From positions 3,391,451 to 3,455,450 of the forward strand of contig NZ_CP100355.1 of NCBI RefSeq assembly GCF_024204665.1: 64,000 nucleotides of DNA. Direction: 5' to 3'. A program made the position numbers and the translations under genes. Under the pieces are notes generated by a model, which saw only the letters and a list, made by a program, of their open reading frames with translations, was not told the origin of the DNA and ran no database searches. The DNA comes from Natronosalvus rutilus. GTDB taxonomy: Archaea; Halobacteriota; Halobacteria; Halobacteriales; Natrialbaceae. Position 1 is the first letter of the stretch. Each line of letters starts with the position of its first letter. Of this stretch, positions 25,106 to 34,603 are shown piece by piece.

Positions 25106-27424
25106 ATGAGCAACGATACGAACGTTGACGGCCCGTCGCCGGACGACGATGGAACCCCTCCCGACGAGGAGGACTCGTCCACGGACGCGGTTCCCCCGGC
25201 CGACGACGGCGCGACCGCCGACTCCCCCAGTGGTGGGTCCGACGAGACGGACGCCGAGACCGACTCGGACGCCGTCGAATCGCCGGTCGATGCGGACGAC
25301 GCCGGCGGTGACTCCGGGTCAAGCCCCGACGCCGATCCCGAGGACCCCCTCGAGCGATCGCTCGAGAAACTCGAGGAACTCGAGGATGGGATCGAGGACG
25401 CCGACGCGGCGGCCGTCGACGCACACGATACAGACGAAGACGACGAAATCGAGACCGTCGAAGATCTCGGCAGTACCGTCGAGGTCGATCCAGGTGTCGA
25501 AATCGACGAGGAAATCGCCGAGGACGACCTGCTCGGCGGTCTCCAGATCGACTCGACCGCCGACATCGAGGTCCCCGACCGATTGGTCGACCAGGTCATC
25601 GGGCAGGACGAAGCCCGTGACATCATCATCAAGGCAGCCAAACAGCGCCGCCACGTGATGATGATCGGCTCGCCTGGGACCGGGAAGTCGATGCTCGCGA
25701 AGGCGATGAGCCAGCTCCTCCCGAAGGAGGACCTCCAGGACGTACTCGTCTATCACAACCCCGACGACGGCAACGAGCCGAAAGTTCGGACGGTGCCAGC
25801 GGGCAAGGGCGAACAGATCATCGAGGCCCACAAGGAGGAAGCCCGAAAGCGCAACCAGATGCGCTCGATCCTGATGTGGATCATTATCGCCATCGTCGTG
25901 GTCTACGCGCTCTTCGCCCAGCAGATCCTCCTCGGTATCCTCGCTGCGGGTATCATCTGGCTGATCTTCCGGTACACTTCCCGCGGCATGGACGCGATGG
26001 TGCCGAACATGATCGTCAACAACGGCGAGCAGCGCACGGCGCCCTTCGAGGACGCCACCGGCGCCCACGCCGGCGCACTGCTCGGCGACGTTCGCCACGA
26101 CCCGTTCCAGTCCGGCGGCATGGAGACCCCGAGTCACGACCGCGTCGAACCTGGCTCGATCCACAAGTCCAACAAGGGCGTGCTGTTCGTCGACGAGATC
26201 AACACCCTCGACGTCCGCACCCAGCAGAAGCTGATGACGGCGATCCAGGAGGGCGAGTTCGCCATCACGGGCCAGTCCGAGCGCTCCTCGGGCGCGATGG
26301 TCCAGACCGAACCCGTCCCCTGTGACTTCGTCATGATCGCCGCGGGGAACCTCGACGCGATGGAGAACATGCACCCCGCGCTCCGCAGCCGGATCAAGGG
26401 CTACGGGTACGAGGTCTACATGGACGACACCATCGAGGACACCCCCGAGATGCGCCGCAAGTACGCGCGCTTCGTCGCCCAGGAGGTCGAACGCGACGGC
26501 CGCCTGCCGCACTTCACCCACGAGGCCGTCGAGGAGGTCATCCTCGAGGCCAAGCGCCGGGCAGGCCGCAAAGAGCACCTCACCCTACTATTCCGGAACC
26601 TGGGCGGTCTCGTCCGGGTCGCCGGCGACATCGCGCGGGCCGAGGACGCCGAGTTCACGTCGCGCGACCACGTCCTGCAGGCGAAGAGCCGCTCGCGCTC
26701 GATCGAGCAGCAACTCGCCGACGACTACATCGAGCGCCGCAAGGACTACGAACTGCAGGTCAACGAGGGCGGCGTCGAAGGCCGCGTCAACGGGCTCGCC
26801 GTCATGGGCGAGGACTCCGGGATCATGCTTCCCGTCATGGCCGAGATTGCCCCGGCACAGGGCCAGGGCCAGGTCATCGCCACCGGGAAGCTCAAGGAGA
26901 TGGCCGAGGAGTCGGTCCAGAACGTCTCCGCGATCATCAAGAAGTTCTCGGACGTGAACCTCTCGGAGAAGGACGTCCACATCCAGTTCGTCCAGGCCGG
27001 CCAGCAGGGCGTCGACGGTGACTCCGCCTCCATCACGGTGGCAACCGCCGTCATCTCCGCCCTCGAGGATATCCCGGTCGATCAGTCGGTCGCGATGACC
27101 GGGTCGCTGTCCGTGCGCGGCGACGTCCTCCCGGTCGGCGGCGTCACCCACAAAATCGAGGCCGCCGCGAAAGCCGGCTGTACGAAGGTCATCATCCCGA
27201 AGACCAACGAGCAGGACGTCATGATCGAGGACGAGTACGAGGAGATGATCGAGATCATCCCGTGCTCGAACATCAGCGAAGTCCTCGACGTCGCCCTGAT
27301 GGGCGAACCGAAGAAGGACTCGCTGGTCGACCGGCTCAAGCAGATCACCGGCTCGGCGTTCGAGAGCCAGGTCAACACCGGGACCGGGACCGGAACTGGC
27401 GGCTCGAACCCGAGTCCGCAGTAA
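25106..27424 (+). CDS. lonB: Membrane-anchored ATP-dependent protease LonB
   Basis: A 772-residue archaeal LonB. The N-terminal 150 residues are very acidic and low in complexity. Walker A GSPGTGKS is at 188-195. Two hydrophobic helices (about 250-290, [16 protein letters not shown] and [15 protein letters not shown]) are inserted in the AAA+ domain and anchor the enzyme to the membrane. The C-terminal protease has the Ser-Lys dyad at Ser640 (in GDSAS) and Lys683 (in GGVTHK). In haloarchaea LonB is essential and controls carotenoid synthesis by degrading phytoene synthase. A CPBP membrane protease gene follows 4 bp downstream. Confidence 0.96.
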   Translation: MSNDTNVDGPSPDDDGTPPDEEDSSTDAVPPADDGATADSPSGGSDETDAETDSDAVESPVDADDAGGDSGSSPDADPEDPLERSLEKLEELEDGIEDADAAAVDAHDTDEDDEIETVEDLGSTVEVDPGVEIDEEIAEDDLLGGLQIDSTADIEVPDRLVDQVIGQDEARDIIIKAAKQRRHVMMIGSPGTGKSMLAKAMSQLLPKEDLQDVLVYHNPDDGNEPKVRTVPAGKGEQIIEAHKEEARKRNQMRSILMWIIIAIVVVYALFAQQILLGILAAGIIWLIFRYTSRGMDAMVPNMIVNNGEQRTAPFEDATGAHAGALLGDVRHDPFQSGGMETPSHDRVEPGSIHKSNKGVLFVDEINTLDVRTQQKLMTAIQEGEFAITGQSERSSGAMVQTEPVPCDFVMIAAGNLDAMENMHPALRSRIKGYGYEVYMDDTIEDTPEMRRKYARFVAQEVERDGRLPHFTHEAVEEVILEAKRRAGRKEHLTLLFRNLGGLVRVAGDIARAEDAEFTSRDHVLQAKSRSRSIEQQLADDYIERRKDYELQVNEGGVEGRVNGLAVMGEDSGIMLPVMAEIAPAQGQGQVIATGKLKEMAEESVQNVSAIIKKFSDVNLSEKDVHIQFVQAGQQGVDGDSASITVATAVISALEDIPVDQSVAMTGSLSVRGDVLPVGGVTHKIEAAAKAGCTKVIIPKTNEQDVMIEDEYEEMIEIIPCSNISEVLDVALMGEPKKDSLVDRLKQITGSAFESQVNTGTGTGTGGSNPSPQ

Positions 27425-27428
27425 TCGA

Positions 27429-28409
27429 ATGACCCAGTGGGCGGCGTTCGCGGGACTTTCTGGCGTCGTCCTCGTCGCACTTCTCGTTCTCTCGGTACTC
27501 ACCCAGCGCGCGTTCGAGGAGCCGAACGGCTCGAGGGCCAGCCGTCAAAACCCGCTTGATGCCGAGTCCCAACGGCCGACCGATCGTCCCCTCGAGCGGA
27601 CCGACTCGAGGGATCAGGCGACCGACGCAGCGTCTCGAGAGGCGCCGCCGGAGGAAGCGTCTGCATCCGCAGTCGAGGAGTACGGGCCGGCGTCCGACGA
27701 CGTCGCACCCGTCTCGGAAGCGGGGACGCCCCGTCAGCCGACGAGAACTCGAGAGCCCACACGGTCGGAGACCGGAACCGATCCCCACGACATCTCGACT
27801 GGAGCCTTGCTCGCAAACGTCGCCCTCTCGCAGGGACTGTTCGCCGCGGTTCTGCTCGGGGCCGCCGTCTACACCTCGATCCCGCTCGAGGCCCTCGGAA
27901 TCGAGTTCGACTCGAACTACCTGCGAAGCGGCCTGCTCCTCGGCGCCGTCGCCGGTGTCGTCCTCTACGCGACAAACGAAGTCGGGGCCGCGCTGGCGAC
28001 TCGCCTGGGCGTCGACCACGACGAGGCGCTTCGTGGACTGCTAGCCCCCGACGACGTTCGCGGGTGGGTCGTCCTGCTCGTCGCCGTCTTGCCGGTCGTC
28101 GCGTTCTTCGAGGAGTTTCTCTTCCGCGCAGCCCTGATCGGCGCCCTCGCTGTCGGCTTCGACGTCCCGATCTGGCTGCTCGCCGTGGGTTCGTCGGTCG
28201 CGTTCGCGGTCGGCCACGGGATGCAGGGACCCGCTGGCATCGTCGTCACCGGCCTCCTGGGATTCGTCCTGGCAGCGCTGTTCATCGCCACGGGGAGCCT
28301 GCTCGCGGTCGTCGTCGCTCACTACCTCGTCAACGCCCTCGAGTTCGTCGTCCACGAGGGGCTGGGTCTCGAGCCCGTGGAGTCAGTGCTCGAGCGGGTC
28401 GGGAGCTAG
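27429..28409 (+). CDS. CPBP (Abi/CaaX-like) intramembrane metalloprotease
   Basis: A 326-residue membrane protein. After one N-terminal helix there is a long polar region (30-125), rich in Pro, Ser and Glu, followed by about six helices. The conserved EEFLFR motif (about 226-231) and later His residues (GHGMQG and the C-terminal VAHYLVNALEFV) supply the Glu/His metal ligands of CPBP proteases. It starts 4 bp after the lonB stop, so cotranscription and a joint role in membrane protein quality control are likely. Confidence 0.88.
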   Translation: MTQWAAFAGLSGVVLVALLVLSVLTQRAFEEPNGSRASRQNPLDAESQRPTDRPLERTDSRDQATDAASREAPPEEASASAVEEYGPASDDVAPVSEAGTPRQPTRTREPTRSETGTDPHDISTGALLANVALSQGLFAAVLLGAAVYTSIPLEALGIEFDSNYLRSGLLLGAVAGVVLYATNEVGAALATRLGVDHDEALRGLLAPDDVRGWVVLLVAVLPVVAFFEEFLFRAALIGALAVGFDVPIWLLAVGSSVAFAVGHGMQGPAGIVVTGLLGFVLAALFIATGSLLAVVVAHYLVNALEFVVHEGLGLEPVESVLERVGS

Positions 28410-28898
28410 CCTTTCAGAACATCACGCTGATACATGAATGGTGAGGAACTCGACTTCGAACGGAGCGAGGGGCAGTCACGAATCACCTCTCGGCCATGTT
28501 TAGTGTAGTCTGAAGGATGAGACGGGGTACTTTTCAGCTGGGGTATGACGAAATCGCCCGCCTCAGTGGTCGAAGCGACTGGATTGACGTCGATCCAATA
28601 ATCGCCTAAACGTGGTTCCAAGCCTTCGCCGTCTAGTGGAATTGGCGTAACTACACACGATGTAGTACCCAGACACGAAACCGATAAATGATCGCTCGAG
28701 TACGGTTACGTATATGCTCGATTCAGTCGTGGGCACGGCCAACGCGTTCGACGATCCGTTTAATGGAGTTGTCGTCGGAGCCCCGTAGCACCACATCGCC
28801 CGTTTCGACGAATATATTGCTGGCGACCAACACTCACCGAGCAACACCCGGTACGCAATGGACGAACTCACCTCTCGTACGACCGACCGGCGCCCAAC
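28410..28898. other. 489-bp gap before valS with possible gene remnant and leader
   Basis: No intact gene is supported in most of this stretch. On the plus strand a reading frame near 28714-28785 gives a protein-like segment that meets a TAG stop at 28786 and continues in frame, which would fit a decayed gene. A TATA-like AATATATT lies at 28811-28818, about 45 bp upstream of a short leader ORF (28858) that overlaps the valS start. Base composition is lower in GC than the flanking genes. Confidence 0.5.
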
Positions 28899-28902
28899 AT
28901 GA
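28858..28902 (+). CDS. 14-codon leader ORF overlapping valS
   Basis: A short frame of 14 residues (rich in Thr, Arg and Asp, no Val codon) starts about 40 bp after the TATA-like box and ends in an ATGA overlap with the valS start codon at 28899. Such overlap normally signals translational coupling. No conservation can be judged from one genome, so I treat the peptide as a hypothesis. Confidence 0.3.
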   Translation: MDELTSRTTDRRPT

Positions 28903-31598
28903 GCAAGAAGAGAAAGAAGATGGATACACCCGAACAGGAAGACAACACAATCGACGCTGAACCGTCTCTCGAGGGCGAGTACGACCCAGCCGAAGCCGAA
29001 CGGCGCTGGCAGCAGCGCTGGGTCGACGCAAAAACCTACGCCTACGAGGGTGAACCCGGCCAGGACCCGAACACCACCTACGCCATCGACACGCCGCCGC
29101 CGACGGTATCGGGGAGCCTGCACATGGGTCACCTCTACGGCTCGACGCTGCAGGACTTCGCGGCCCGCTTCCAGCGGATGGCCGACGGCGACGTCCTCTT
29201 TCCGTTCGGCTACGACGACAACGGCATCGCGAGCGAGCGCCTGACAGAGGAGGAACTGGACATTCGCCACCAGGACTACGAGCGCCGCGAGTTCCAGCAG
29301 CTCTGTCGCGAGGTCTGCGCAAAGTACGAGGAACAATTCACCGAGAAGATGCAGTCGCTGGGATCCTCGATCGACTGGGACCACACCTACAAGACCATCG
29401 AACCTCGCGTCCAGCGAATCTCCCAATTATCGTTCATCGACCTCTACGAGAAAGGACGCGAATATCGAAAGAAGGCGCCCGCAATCTGGTGTCCCGAGTG
29501 TGAGACAGCCATCTCCCAGGTCGAGACCGAGGACGATGAGCGGGATTCGTACTTCAACGACATCGCCTTCGAGATGCGTGGCGAGAATCCGCCGCGCGAG
29601 GAGTTCGTCATCTCGACGACCCGTCCCGAACTGCTGCCGGCGTGCGTCTCCGTGTTCGTCCACCCCGACGACGAGGAGAACCAGGATCTGGTTGGCGAAA
29701 CCGCACGGGTGCCCATCTTCGGCCACGAGGTGCCGATCATCGCCGACGACCGCGTCGACATGGAGAAGGGCAGCGGCGTCGTCATGTGCTGTACGTTCGG
29801 TGACCAGAACGACATCGAGTGGTACCAGGTCCACGACCTCCCACTGCGAGTCGCCATCGACGAGACTGCGACGATGACCGACCTTGCGGACGATTACGAG
29901 GGAATGAGTACCGAGGAAGCTCGAGAAGCCATCGTCGAGGACCTCGAAGACGCTGGCTTCCTCCGGGATCGCCGCGAAATCGTCCACGACGTCGGCGTCC
30001 ACGAACGCTGTGACACCCCCGTCGAGTACCGCGTCTCCAAACAGTGGTACGTCGAAATCCTCGATCACAAGGACGAGTACCTCGAGGCCGGCGAGGCCAT
30101 GGACTGGTACCCCGAGAAGATGTTTACCAGGTACCAACACTGGATCGAGGGCCTCGAGTGGGACTGGCTCATCTCGCGTCAGCGCGACTCGGGCATCCCG
30201 TTCCCCGTCTGGTACTGCGGCGAGTGCGATCACCCGATCATCGCCGAAAAGGAAGACCTGCCGGTCGACCCCCTGAGCGACGACCCGCCGCTCGAGCGCT
30301 GCCCCGAGTGCAGTAGTGAGGAATTCGAGGCCGAAGAGGACGTCTTCGACACGTGGGCGACCTCCTCGTTGACGCCGCTGATCAATGCCGGCTGGGACTG
30401 GGACGAGGAAGCCGAAGAGTTCACCATGGCGAACCCCGAGCTCTACCCGTTCGACCTGCGCCCACAGGGCCACGACATCATCTCGTTCTGGCTGTTCCAC
30501 ACTATCGTCAAGTGCTACGAGCACACCGGCGAGGTGCCCTTCGACGCGACGCTCATCAACGGCCACGTCCTCGACGAGAATCGCGAGAAAATGTCCAAAT
30601 CCCGCGGCAACGTCGTCGAACCTGCCGAAGTCCTCGACGAGTATCCCGTCGACGCCGTCCGGTTCTGGGCTGCCAGCGCCGCCGTCGGCGACGACTTCCC
30701 CTACCAGGACCAGGACATCGTCGCCGGCGAGAAACTCCTGCGCAAGCTCTGGAACGCCTCCAAACTGGTCGACCACCTCGCGCCCGCCGACCCCGAGGAG
30801 CCCGCCGACCTCGAGGCGATCGACCGCTGGCTGCTGGCGGAACTCGACGACACGGTCGAAACCCTCACCGAACACTTCGAGCACTACGAGTTCGCCAAAG
30901 CCCGCAACCACCTCCGGACGTTCTTCTGGAACACCTTCTGTGACGACTACCTCGAAATCGCCAAAACCCGCGCGGACAGCGCCTCGACGCAGTACACGTT
31001 GTGGGCGGCCCACCGAACCTTCCTCCTGCTCTGGGCGCCTATCCTCCCCCACGCCATCGAGGAAATTTGGCAGGCGAGGTATGCGGGGAGCGAGGACACC
31101 GGGGCCGCCGACTTCGACAGCATCCACACCGAAGCCTGGCCGGAGCCCCAGGGCCACGAGGCCGACCTCGAGGCTGGCGAGACCGCCATGGAGGTCATCT
31201 CCGCGCTCCGCCGCTACAAGAGTGAGAAACAGCTCCCGCTGAACGCCGAGCTCGGGTCCGTTTCGGTCTACGGCCCCCTCGAGGGCTTCGAGGATGCAGT
31301 CCAGAGCGTGATGCAGGTCCAGGAGTTAACTGTGCTCGAGGAGGAGCCCGAAATCGCGACCAAAATCGGGTCGATCGACCTCGACTATTCGACTCTCGGA
31401 CCGAAGTACGGGGCGAAAGTCGGTGAGATCGATTCGGAAATCGAGAGCGAGAATTACGAGGTCGACGACGAGGAAGGCGTTCTCCGCGTCGCCGGTGAAG
31501 AACTCGAGGCCGACCTCTTCGAGGTCGAGTACGAGCGAACCTACTCGGGCGACGGCGAGATGATCGAGACGGAGTCGGCGGTCGTGCTTCTCGAGTAG
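28899..31598 (+). CDS. valS: Valyl-tRNA synthetase
   Basis: An 899-residue class Ia enzyme. The HIGH motif is HMGHLYGS (about 75-78) and the KMSKS loop is KMSKSRGN (about 566). The editing domain (about 215-350), with TTRPELLPAC, hydrolyses Thr-tRNA(Val). A zinc-binding CPECETAIS and a CGECDHP...CPEC set lie in the connective and catalytic domains. Length is typical. The start at 28899 is supported by overlap with the leader ORF; an ATG 21 bp downstream is an alternative. Confidence 0.95.
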   Translation: MSKKRKKMDTPEQEDNTIDAEPSLEGEYDPAEAERRWQQRWVDAKTYAYEGEPGQDPNTTYAIDTPPPTVSGSLHMGHLYGSTLQDFAARFQRMADGDVLFPFGYDDNGIASERLTEEELDIRHQDYERREFQQLCREVCAKYEEQFTEKMQSLGSSIDWDHTYKTIEPRVQRISQLSFIDLYEKGREYRKKAPAIWCPECETAISQVETEDDERDSYFNDIAFEMRGENPPREEFVISTTRPELLPACVSVFVHPDDEENQDLVGETARVPIFGHEVPIIADDRVDMEKGSGVVMCCTFGDQNDIEWYQVHDLPLRVAIDETATMTDLADDYEGMSTEEAREAIVEDLEDAGFLRDRREIVHDVGVHERCDTPVEYRVSKQWYVEILDHKDEYLEAGEAMDWYPEKMFTRYQHWIEGLEWDWLISRQRDSGIPFPVWYCGECDHPIIAEKEDLPVDPLSDDPPLERCPECSSEEFEAEEDVFDTWATSSLTPLINAGWDWDEEAEEFTMANPELYPFDLRPQGHDIISFWLFHTIVKCYEHTGEVPFDATLINGHVLDENREKMSKSRGNVVEPAEVLDEYPVDAVRFWAASAAVGDDFPYQDQDIVAGEKLLRKLWNASKLVDHLAPADPEEPADLEAIDRWLLAELDDTVETLTEHFEHYEFAKARNHLRTFFWNTFCDDYLEIAKTRADSASTQYTLWAAHRTFLLLWAPILPHAIEEIWQARYAGSEDTGAADFDSIHTEAWPEPQGHEADLEAGETAMEVISALRRYKSEKQLPLNAELGSVSVYGPLEGFEDAVQSVMQVQELTVLEEEPEIATKIGSIDLDYSTLGPKYGAKVGEIDSEIESENYEVDDEEGVLRVAGEELEADLFEVEYERTYSGDGEMIETESAVVLLE

Positions 31599-31759
31599 CG
31601 CGCCGGCCCATCTGCTGGTTAGTGTCGTCGGTTTTCAGCGGTTCTCGCATGCTTCCGGGCGGCGCCAACGGCTGTCCGTGTTCAGTGCTCACCCTCGCGT
31701 CCCTCGCATTTCTTCGCGTCAATCGGACTATCTAAACACCTGGCCGTCCTCGGACGGGT

Positions 31760-32107
31760 ATGAAGCAACTCGAGTCCGTTTCGGACACCGTCCAGCGGGC
31801 CATCGTCGTTGGAATCGTGCTCTACTTCGCGCTGTTTTTCTACGCCGAGGTCACCGACGTCTTCGCCGTTCGACGCGCCGCGAACGCCGTATTCGGATTC
31901 GTGGCACTGGGCGTCGGTGCCGTGCTCCTCTCTAACGCCAGGGAGACGTTTTCCCCACTCGGGGGAGCCGGCATCTGTCTCGCCGTCGGCGGAATCGCCC
32001 AGCTCGTCGCGGTCGTCGTCGTGGATATCCTGATCGATTCTGTCGCGTCGATCGCCGTCTTCGTCGGGATCGGACTCTACGTCTACGCGGTCTTGACGGC
32101 CTCGTGA
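31760..32107 (+). CDS. Small polytopic membrane protein
   Basis: A 115-residue protein with about four hydrophobic helices (13-30, 38-58, 68-90 and 94-112) and few charged residues outside the first helix. I do not recognise the family. The upstream CTATCTAAACACC could hold the TATA box. It converges with a DUF2061 gene, 7 bp between stops. Confidence 0.6.
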   Translation: MKQLESVSDTVQRAIVVGIVLYFALFFYAEVTDVFAVRRAANAVFGFVALGVGAVLLSNARETFSPLGGAGICLAVGGIAQLVAVVVVDILIDSVASIAVFVGIGLYVYAVLTAS

Positions 32108-32114
32108 TCGGGGC

Positions 32115-32354
32115 CTACGTCGACGCCGAGACCCCCCAGCTGATGTGGTCCCACGTTCGCTCGTAGAGGTAGTAGGTCCCCGTTTTCACGACGTTCGTCG
32201 CGATCCCGATGTTGAGCGCCGCGCCGACCTCCCCAACGACGGCCCACGCGACCATCGTCGTGATGAGGATCATGAAGAGCCGATAGCAGAGGGTTTTCAC
32301 GAGGGCTCGCTTCCGAGCCTGGAGCGCCGACCGCGAGACGACGTCGTCGAGCAT
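32115..32354 (-). CDS. DUF2061 membrane protein
   Basis: A 79-residue two-helix protein of the DUF2061 family. RKRALVKTLCYRLFMILITT, followed by ALNIGIATNVVKTGTYYLYERTWDHISWG, matches the family closely. Members are sometimes fused to APS kinases, suggesting a link to sulfate assimilation, but the solo form has no proven role. The ATG at 32354 is favoured over a start 19 codons upstream. Confidence 0.82.
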   Translation of the reverse strand: MLDDVVSRSALQARKRALVKTLCYRLFMILITTMVAWAVVGEVGAALNIGIATNVVKTGTYYLYERTWDHISWGVSAST

Positions 32355-32533
32355 AGTCCGTTGCTCCACTCGAAGGGCAATAATAACCACGCATGGTGTC
32401 CTCGAGAGCATTTAGTAACCACATCCGATTACTCTCGCCCTGGGAGTCGTCGCGCCGAAACCGGGCCCGGTCACGAACGGTCACTTGTAAGTGCGCGTCG
32501 CCGGGCCGGGTTCGGGGAAATTGGTGCCAGCGA

Positions 32534-33010
32534 TTATAGTTCCTCGAGCGAGCGCAACTTCTGTTCGACCTGCGGTGGAGCGGCGCTCGGTCCGTCCCGG
32601 ACGCGGTGGTCGGGGAAGACGATGGGGATCGGATTCTCGTCGAGTGCCGTTCGAACGAGGATGGTGTCGTCCTCGTCGTCGGGATCGAGTCCCGCCATCC
32701 GGGCGACCGTGGCGACGTCGACGTTCTCTCCGTAGGGAATCCCGCGAACCTGTTCGAGCACTGATCGCTGGTCGGTCGGCACGGTCAAGGCGACCTCGAG
32801 GTCGGCGAAGTCGACCTCGGAGAGGCCCTCGAGGTACTCGGCGAAGCGATCCAGCACGGGGTGGTCCCCGACGACGGCGTTCTCGTCCGGCTGATCCGGG
32901 AACGAGACCGACATCACCCGGCCGCTGGCGATCCCGACCTGGACGAACCGCTCGAGGTAGGTCGACTCGAACGCGTAGATGCCTGCGTCCGCATCGGCGA
33001 GGTCGTTCAT
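32534..33010 (-). CDS. Alkyltransferase-like (MGMT fold) protein lacking the catalytic Cys
   Basis: A 158-residue homologue of O6-alkylguanine-DNA alkyltransferase. The C-terminal domain contains VRGIPYGEN (about 88-96) and the NPIPIVFPDHRV block. In true MGMTs the last motif reads PCHR with an alkyl-accepting Cys; here residue 134 is Asp (PDHR) and the whole protein has no Cys. This resembles ATL proteins, which bind alkylated guanine without repair and recruit nucleotide excision repair, but ATLs usually carry Trp or Ala there. Start chosen at the ATG 33010. It is divergent from the aspartoacylase-like gene. Confidence 0.85.
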   Translation of the reverse strand: MNDLADADAGIYAFESTYLERFVQVGIASGRVMSVSFPDQPDENAVVGDHPVLDRFAEYLEGLSEVDFADLEVALTVPTDQRSVLEQVRGIPYGENVDVATVARMAGLDPDDEDDTILVRTALDENPIPIVFPDHRVRDGPSAAPPQVEQKLRSLEEL

Positions 33011-33131
33011 AGGTGAGTGCAGGGACGGCCGTGTCTTGAATATTCGCCTGCTGTCGCCAGCGGCAACAGGTCGGTCTCGCGGACTGTCGTCGACCGAATC
33101 CCCTTTGGGGCCGACGAGCGTAGGACGGCCG

Positions 33132-33929
33132 ATGAGAGTCGTACAGCTCGGAACCGGGACGCCGGAACTCGCGGTCGTCGCCGCCATTCACGGCGACGAG
33201 CCCTGCGGCGTCCGCGCCGTGGAACGGCTGATCGAAGAGGAACCGTCGGTCAAACGCCCAGTGAAGCTCGTCGTCGCGAACGAGGAGGCCCTCGAGCGCA
33301 GCGTCAGGTACGTCGACGAGGACCTCAATCGGGCCTTTCCGGGCCATCCAGAGGCGGAGACCCACGAGGGGCGACTCGCCCACGAACTCGGGGCGGAACT
33401 CGAGGGCTGTCTCACGTTCTCGATGCACTCCACGCAGAGCCACGCCGACCCGTTCGCCATCGTCGACGAACTGAGCGAGACGACCAGGGACCTATGTCCG
33501 CAACTGCCGGTGACGGCGCTCGTCGAAACCGGCCCCTTCGCTGGCGGGCGGCTGTTCAGCGGGGCCGACGCGGTCGAGGTCGAGTGTGGACTGCAGGGAA
33601 GCGACGCTGCGGCCGAGAACGCAGACCGCCTGACGCGGGCGTTCCTGACCGCCGTCGGGGCACTTCCGGGCGATACGGTTCGCCGGGACCTCCCGGTCTA
33701 CCAGCTCGTCGACCGGATCGACAAGGCGGCCGCCGACACCTACGAGGTGTTCGTCGACAACTTCGAGCGCGTCGAGGAGGGCGCGGCGTTCGCGGCTGCC
33801 GACGGCGAGAAGCAGGTCGCCTCGGAGGGCTTTTACCCCGTCTTGCTGTCCCCCTACGGCTACCGCAACGTCTTCGGGTACACCGCGCGCAAACTCGAGA
33901 CGCTGACCGCGTCGACGGTCGCCGAGTGA
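33132..33929 (+). CDS. Succinylglutamate desuccinylase/aspartoacylase family protein
   Basis: A 265-residue M14-like zinc hydrolase. Zinc ligands are in AAIHGDEPCG (His and Glu) near residues 18-22 and in FSMHSTQSH (His) about 80 residues later. LNRAFPG is the substrate-binding Arg motif. The C-terminal beta domain (about 185-265) is family-typical. It likely removes an acyl group from an amino acid or peptide. Four 26-bp repeats follow 68 bp after the stop. Confidence 0.88.
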   Translation: MRVVQLGTGTPELAVVAAIHGDEPCGVRAVERLIEEEPSVKRPVKLVVANEEALERSVRYVDEDLNRAFPGHPEAETHEGRLAHELGAELEGCLTFSMHSTQSHADPFAIVDELSETTRDLCPQLPVTALVETGPFAGGRLFSGADAVEVECGLQGSDAAAENADRLTRAFLTAVGALPGDTVRRDLPVYQLVDRIDKAAADTYEVFVDNFERVEEGAAFAAADGEKQVASEGFYPVLLSPYGYRNVFGYTARKLETLTASTVAE

Positions 33930-33997
33930 GGACGATCCGTCCCTCCGGTCGGGCCACGGGCGAGTTTTCGGGACGAGTTCGGGTCGACGATGTCACG

Positions 33998-34091
33998 GCT
34001 GAACCAGTGAAATCGATGACGCGGCTGAGACAGTGAGACCGATGCCGTCGCTGAACCAGTGAAACTGATGCCGCGGCTGAAACATTGATCT
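33998..34091. repeat. Three and a half tandem 26-bp repeats
   Basis: Three full 26-bp units and one partial, consensus near GCTGAACCAGTGAAACCGATG then CCGCG, lie between the aspartoacylase-like gene and the YeeE/YedE pair. Each unit starts CTGA and contains GATG. The array ends 29 bp before the next start, so it borders the promoter of the transporter genes. Confidence 0.8.
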
Positions 34092-34120
34092 AGGGCCGCC
34101 CCCTTTCGAGGAGTACACCA

Positions 34121-34603
34121 ATGCCACTCGAGTCGCTCCTCCCGGTCGCACCGTTCCCCAATGGGATCGATCACTACGCCCTCGGCGGCGTCCTGGTCGG
34201 CCTCGGCGTCGTTACCATCTACCTCGCGACCGCCATCGCCCCCGGCGCGAGCACCTTCCTCGAGTCGACGCTCTCGTACGGCTCGTCGCTCTCGCGACTC
34301 GACCGCTATCGCGCCTCTCGAGACTGGCGGGTCGTCTTCACCCTCGGAATCGTATCCGGGGCGGCGCTCTACACGCTCGCGACCGGCGGCGGAGCCTGGG
34401 TGACGGCGGTCGCGCCCTGGCGACTCCTGGTGGGCGGCGTGCTCATCGGCGTCGGTACCCGTCTCGGGAAGGGGTGTACCTCCGGTCACGGCGTCTGCGG
34501 TGTCGGCTCTGCCTCGAGCACGTCGTTCGTCGGCGTGCTCTCGTTTCTCCTCGTTGCGATCGTGACCGCCCAGTTGGCGATGGCCGCGGGGGTGTCGCCG
34601 TGA
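34121..34603 (+). CDS. YeeE/YedE-type sulfur transporter, first half
   Basis: A 160-residue membrane protein with about four helices. The signature GKGCTSGHGVCGVG (about 126-139) holds the conserved cysteines that handle thiosulfate in YeeE. Full YeeE proteins contain two such repeats in one chain; here they are split over two genes. The second gene overlaps this stop by 4 bp (GTGA). Confidence 0.88.
   Translation: MPLESLLPVAPFPNGIDHYALGGVLVGLGVVTIYLATAIAPGASTFLESTLSYGSSLSRLDRYRASRDWRVVFTLGIVSGAALYTLATGGGAWVTAVAPWRLLVGGVLIGVGTRLGKGCTSGHGVCGVGSASSTSFVGVLSFLLVAIVTAQLAMAAGVSP

Noticed and set aside
29427-31157. Long open frame antisense to valS
   Set aside because: It lies fully opposite an unmistakable valS. 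GC-rich haloarchaeal genes open long antisense frames because GC-biased third positions avoid stops, and the translation has no recognisable motif.
33998-34091. C/D-box sRNA in the 26-bp repeats (CTGA and GATG motifs)
   Set aside because: The spacing is inverted: the long interval lies after CTGA and the short one before it, and GATG does not complete the RUGAUGA box.
18202-34091. CRISPR arrays at the tandem repeats
   Set aside because: Units are contiguous, with no unique spacers between them, and no cas genes are present. The Cas4-like domain belongs to the Dna2-like fusion.
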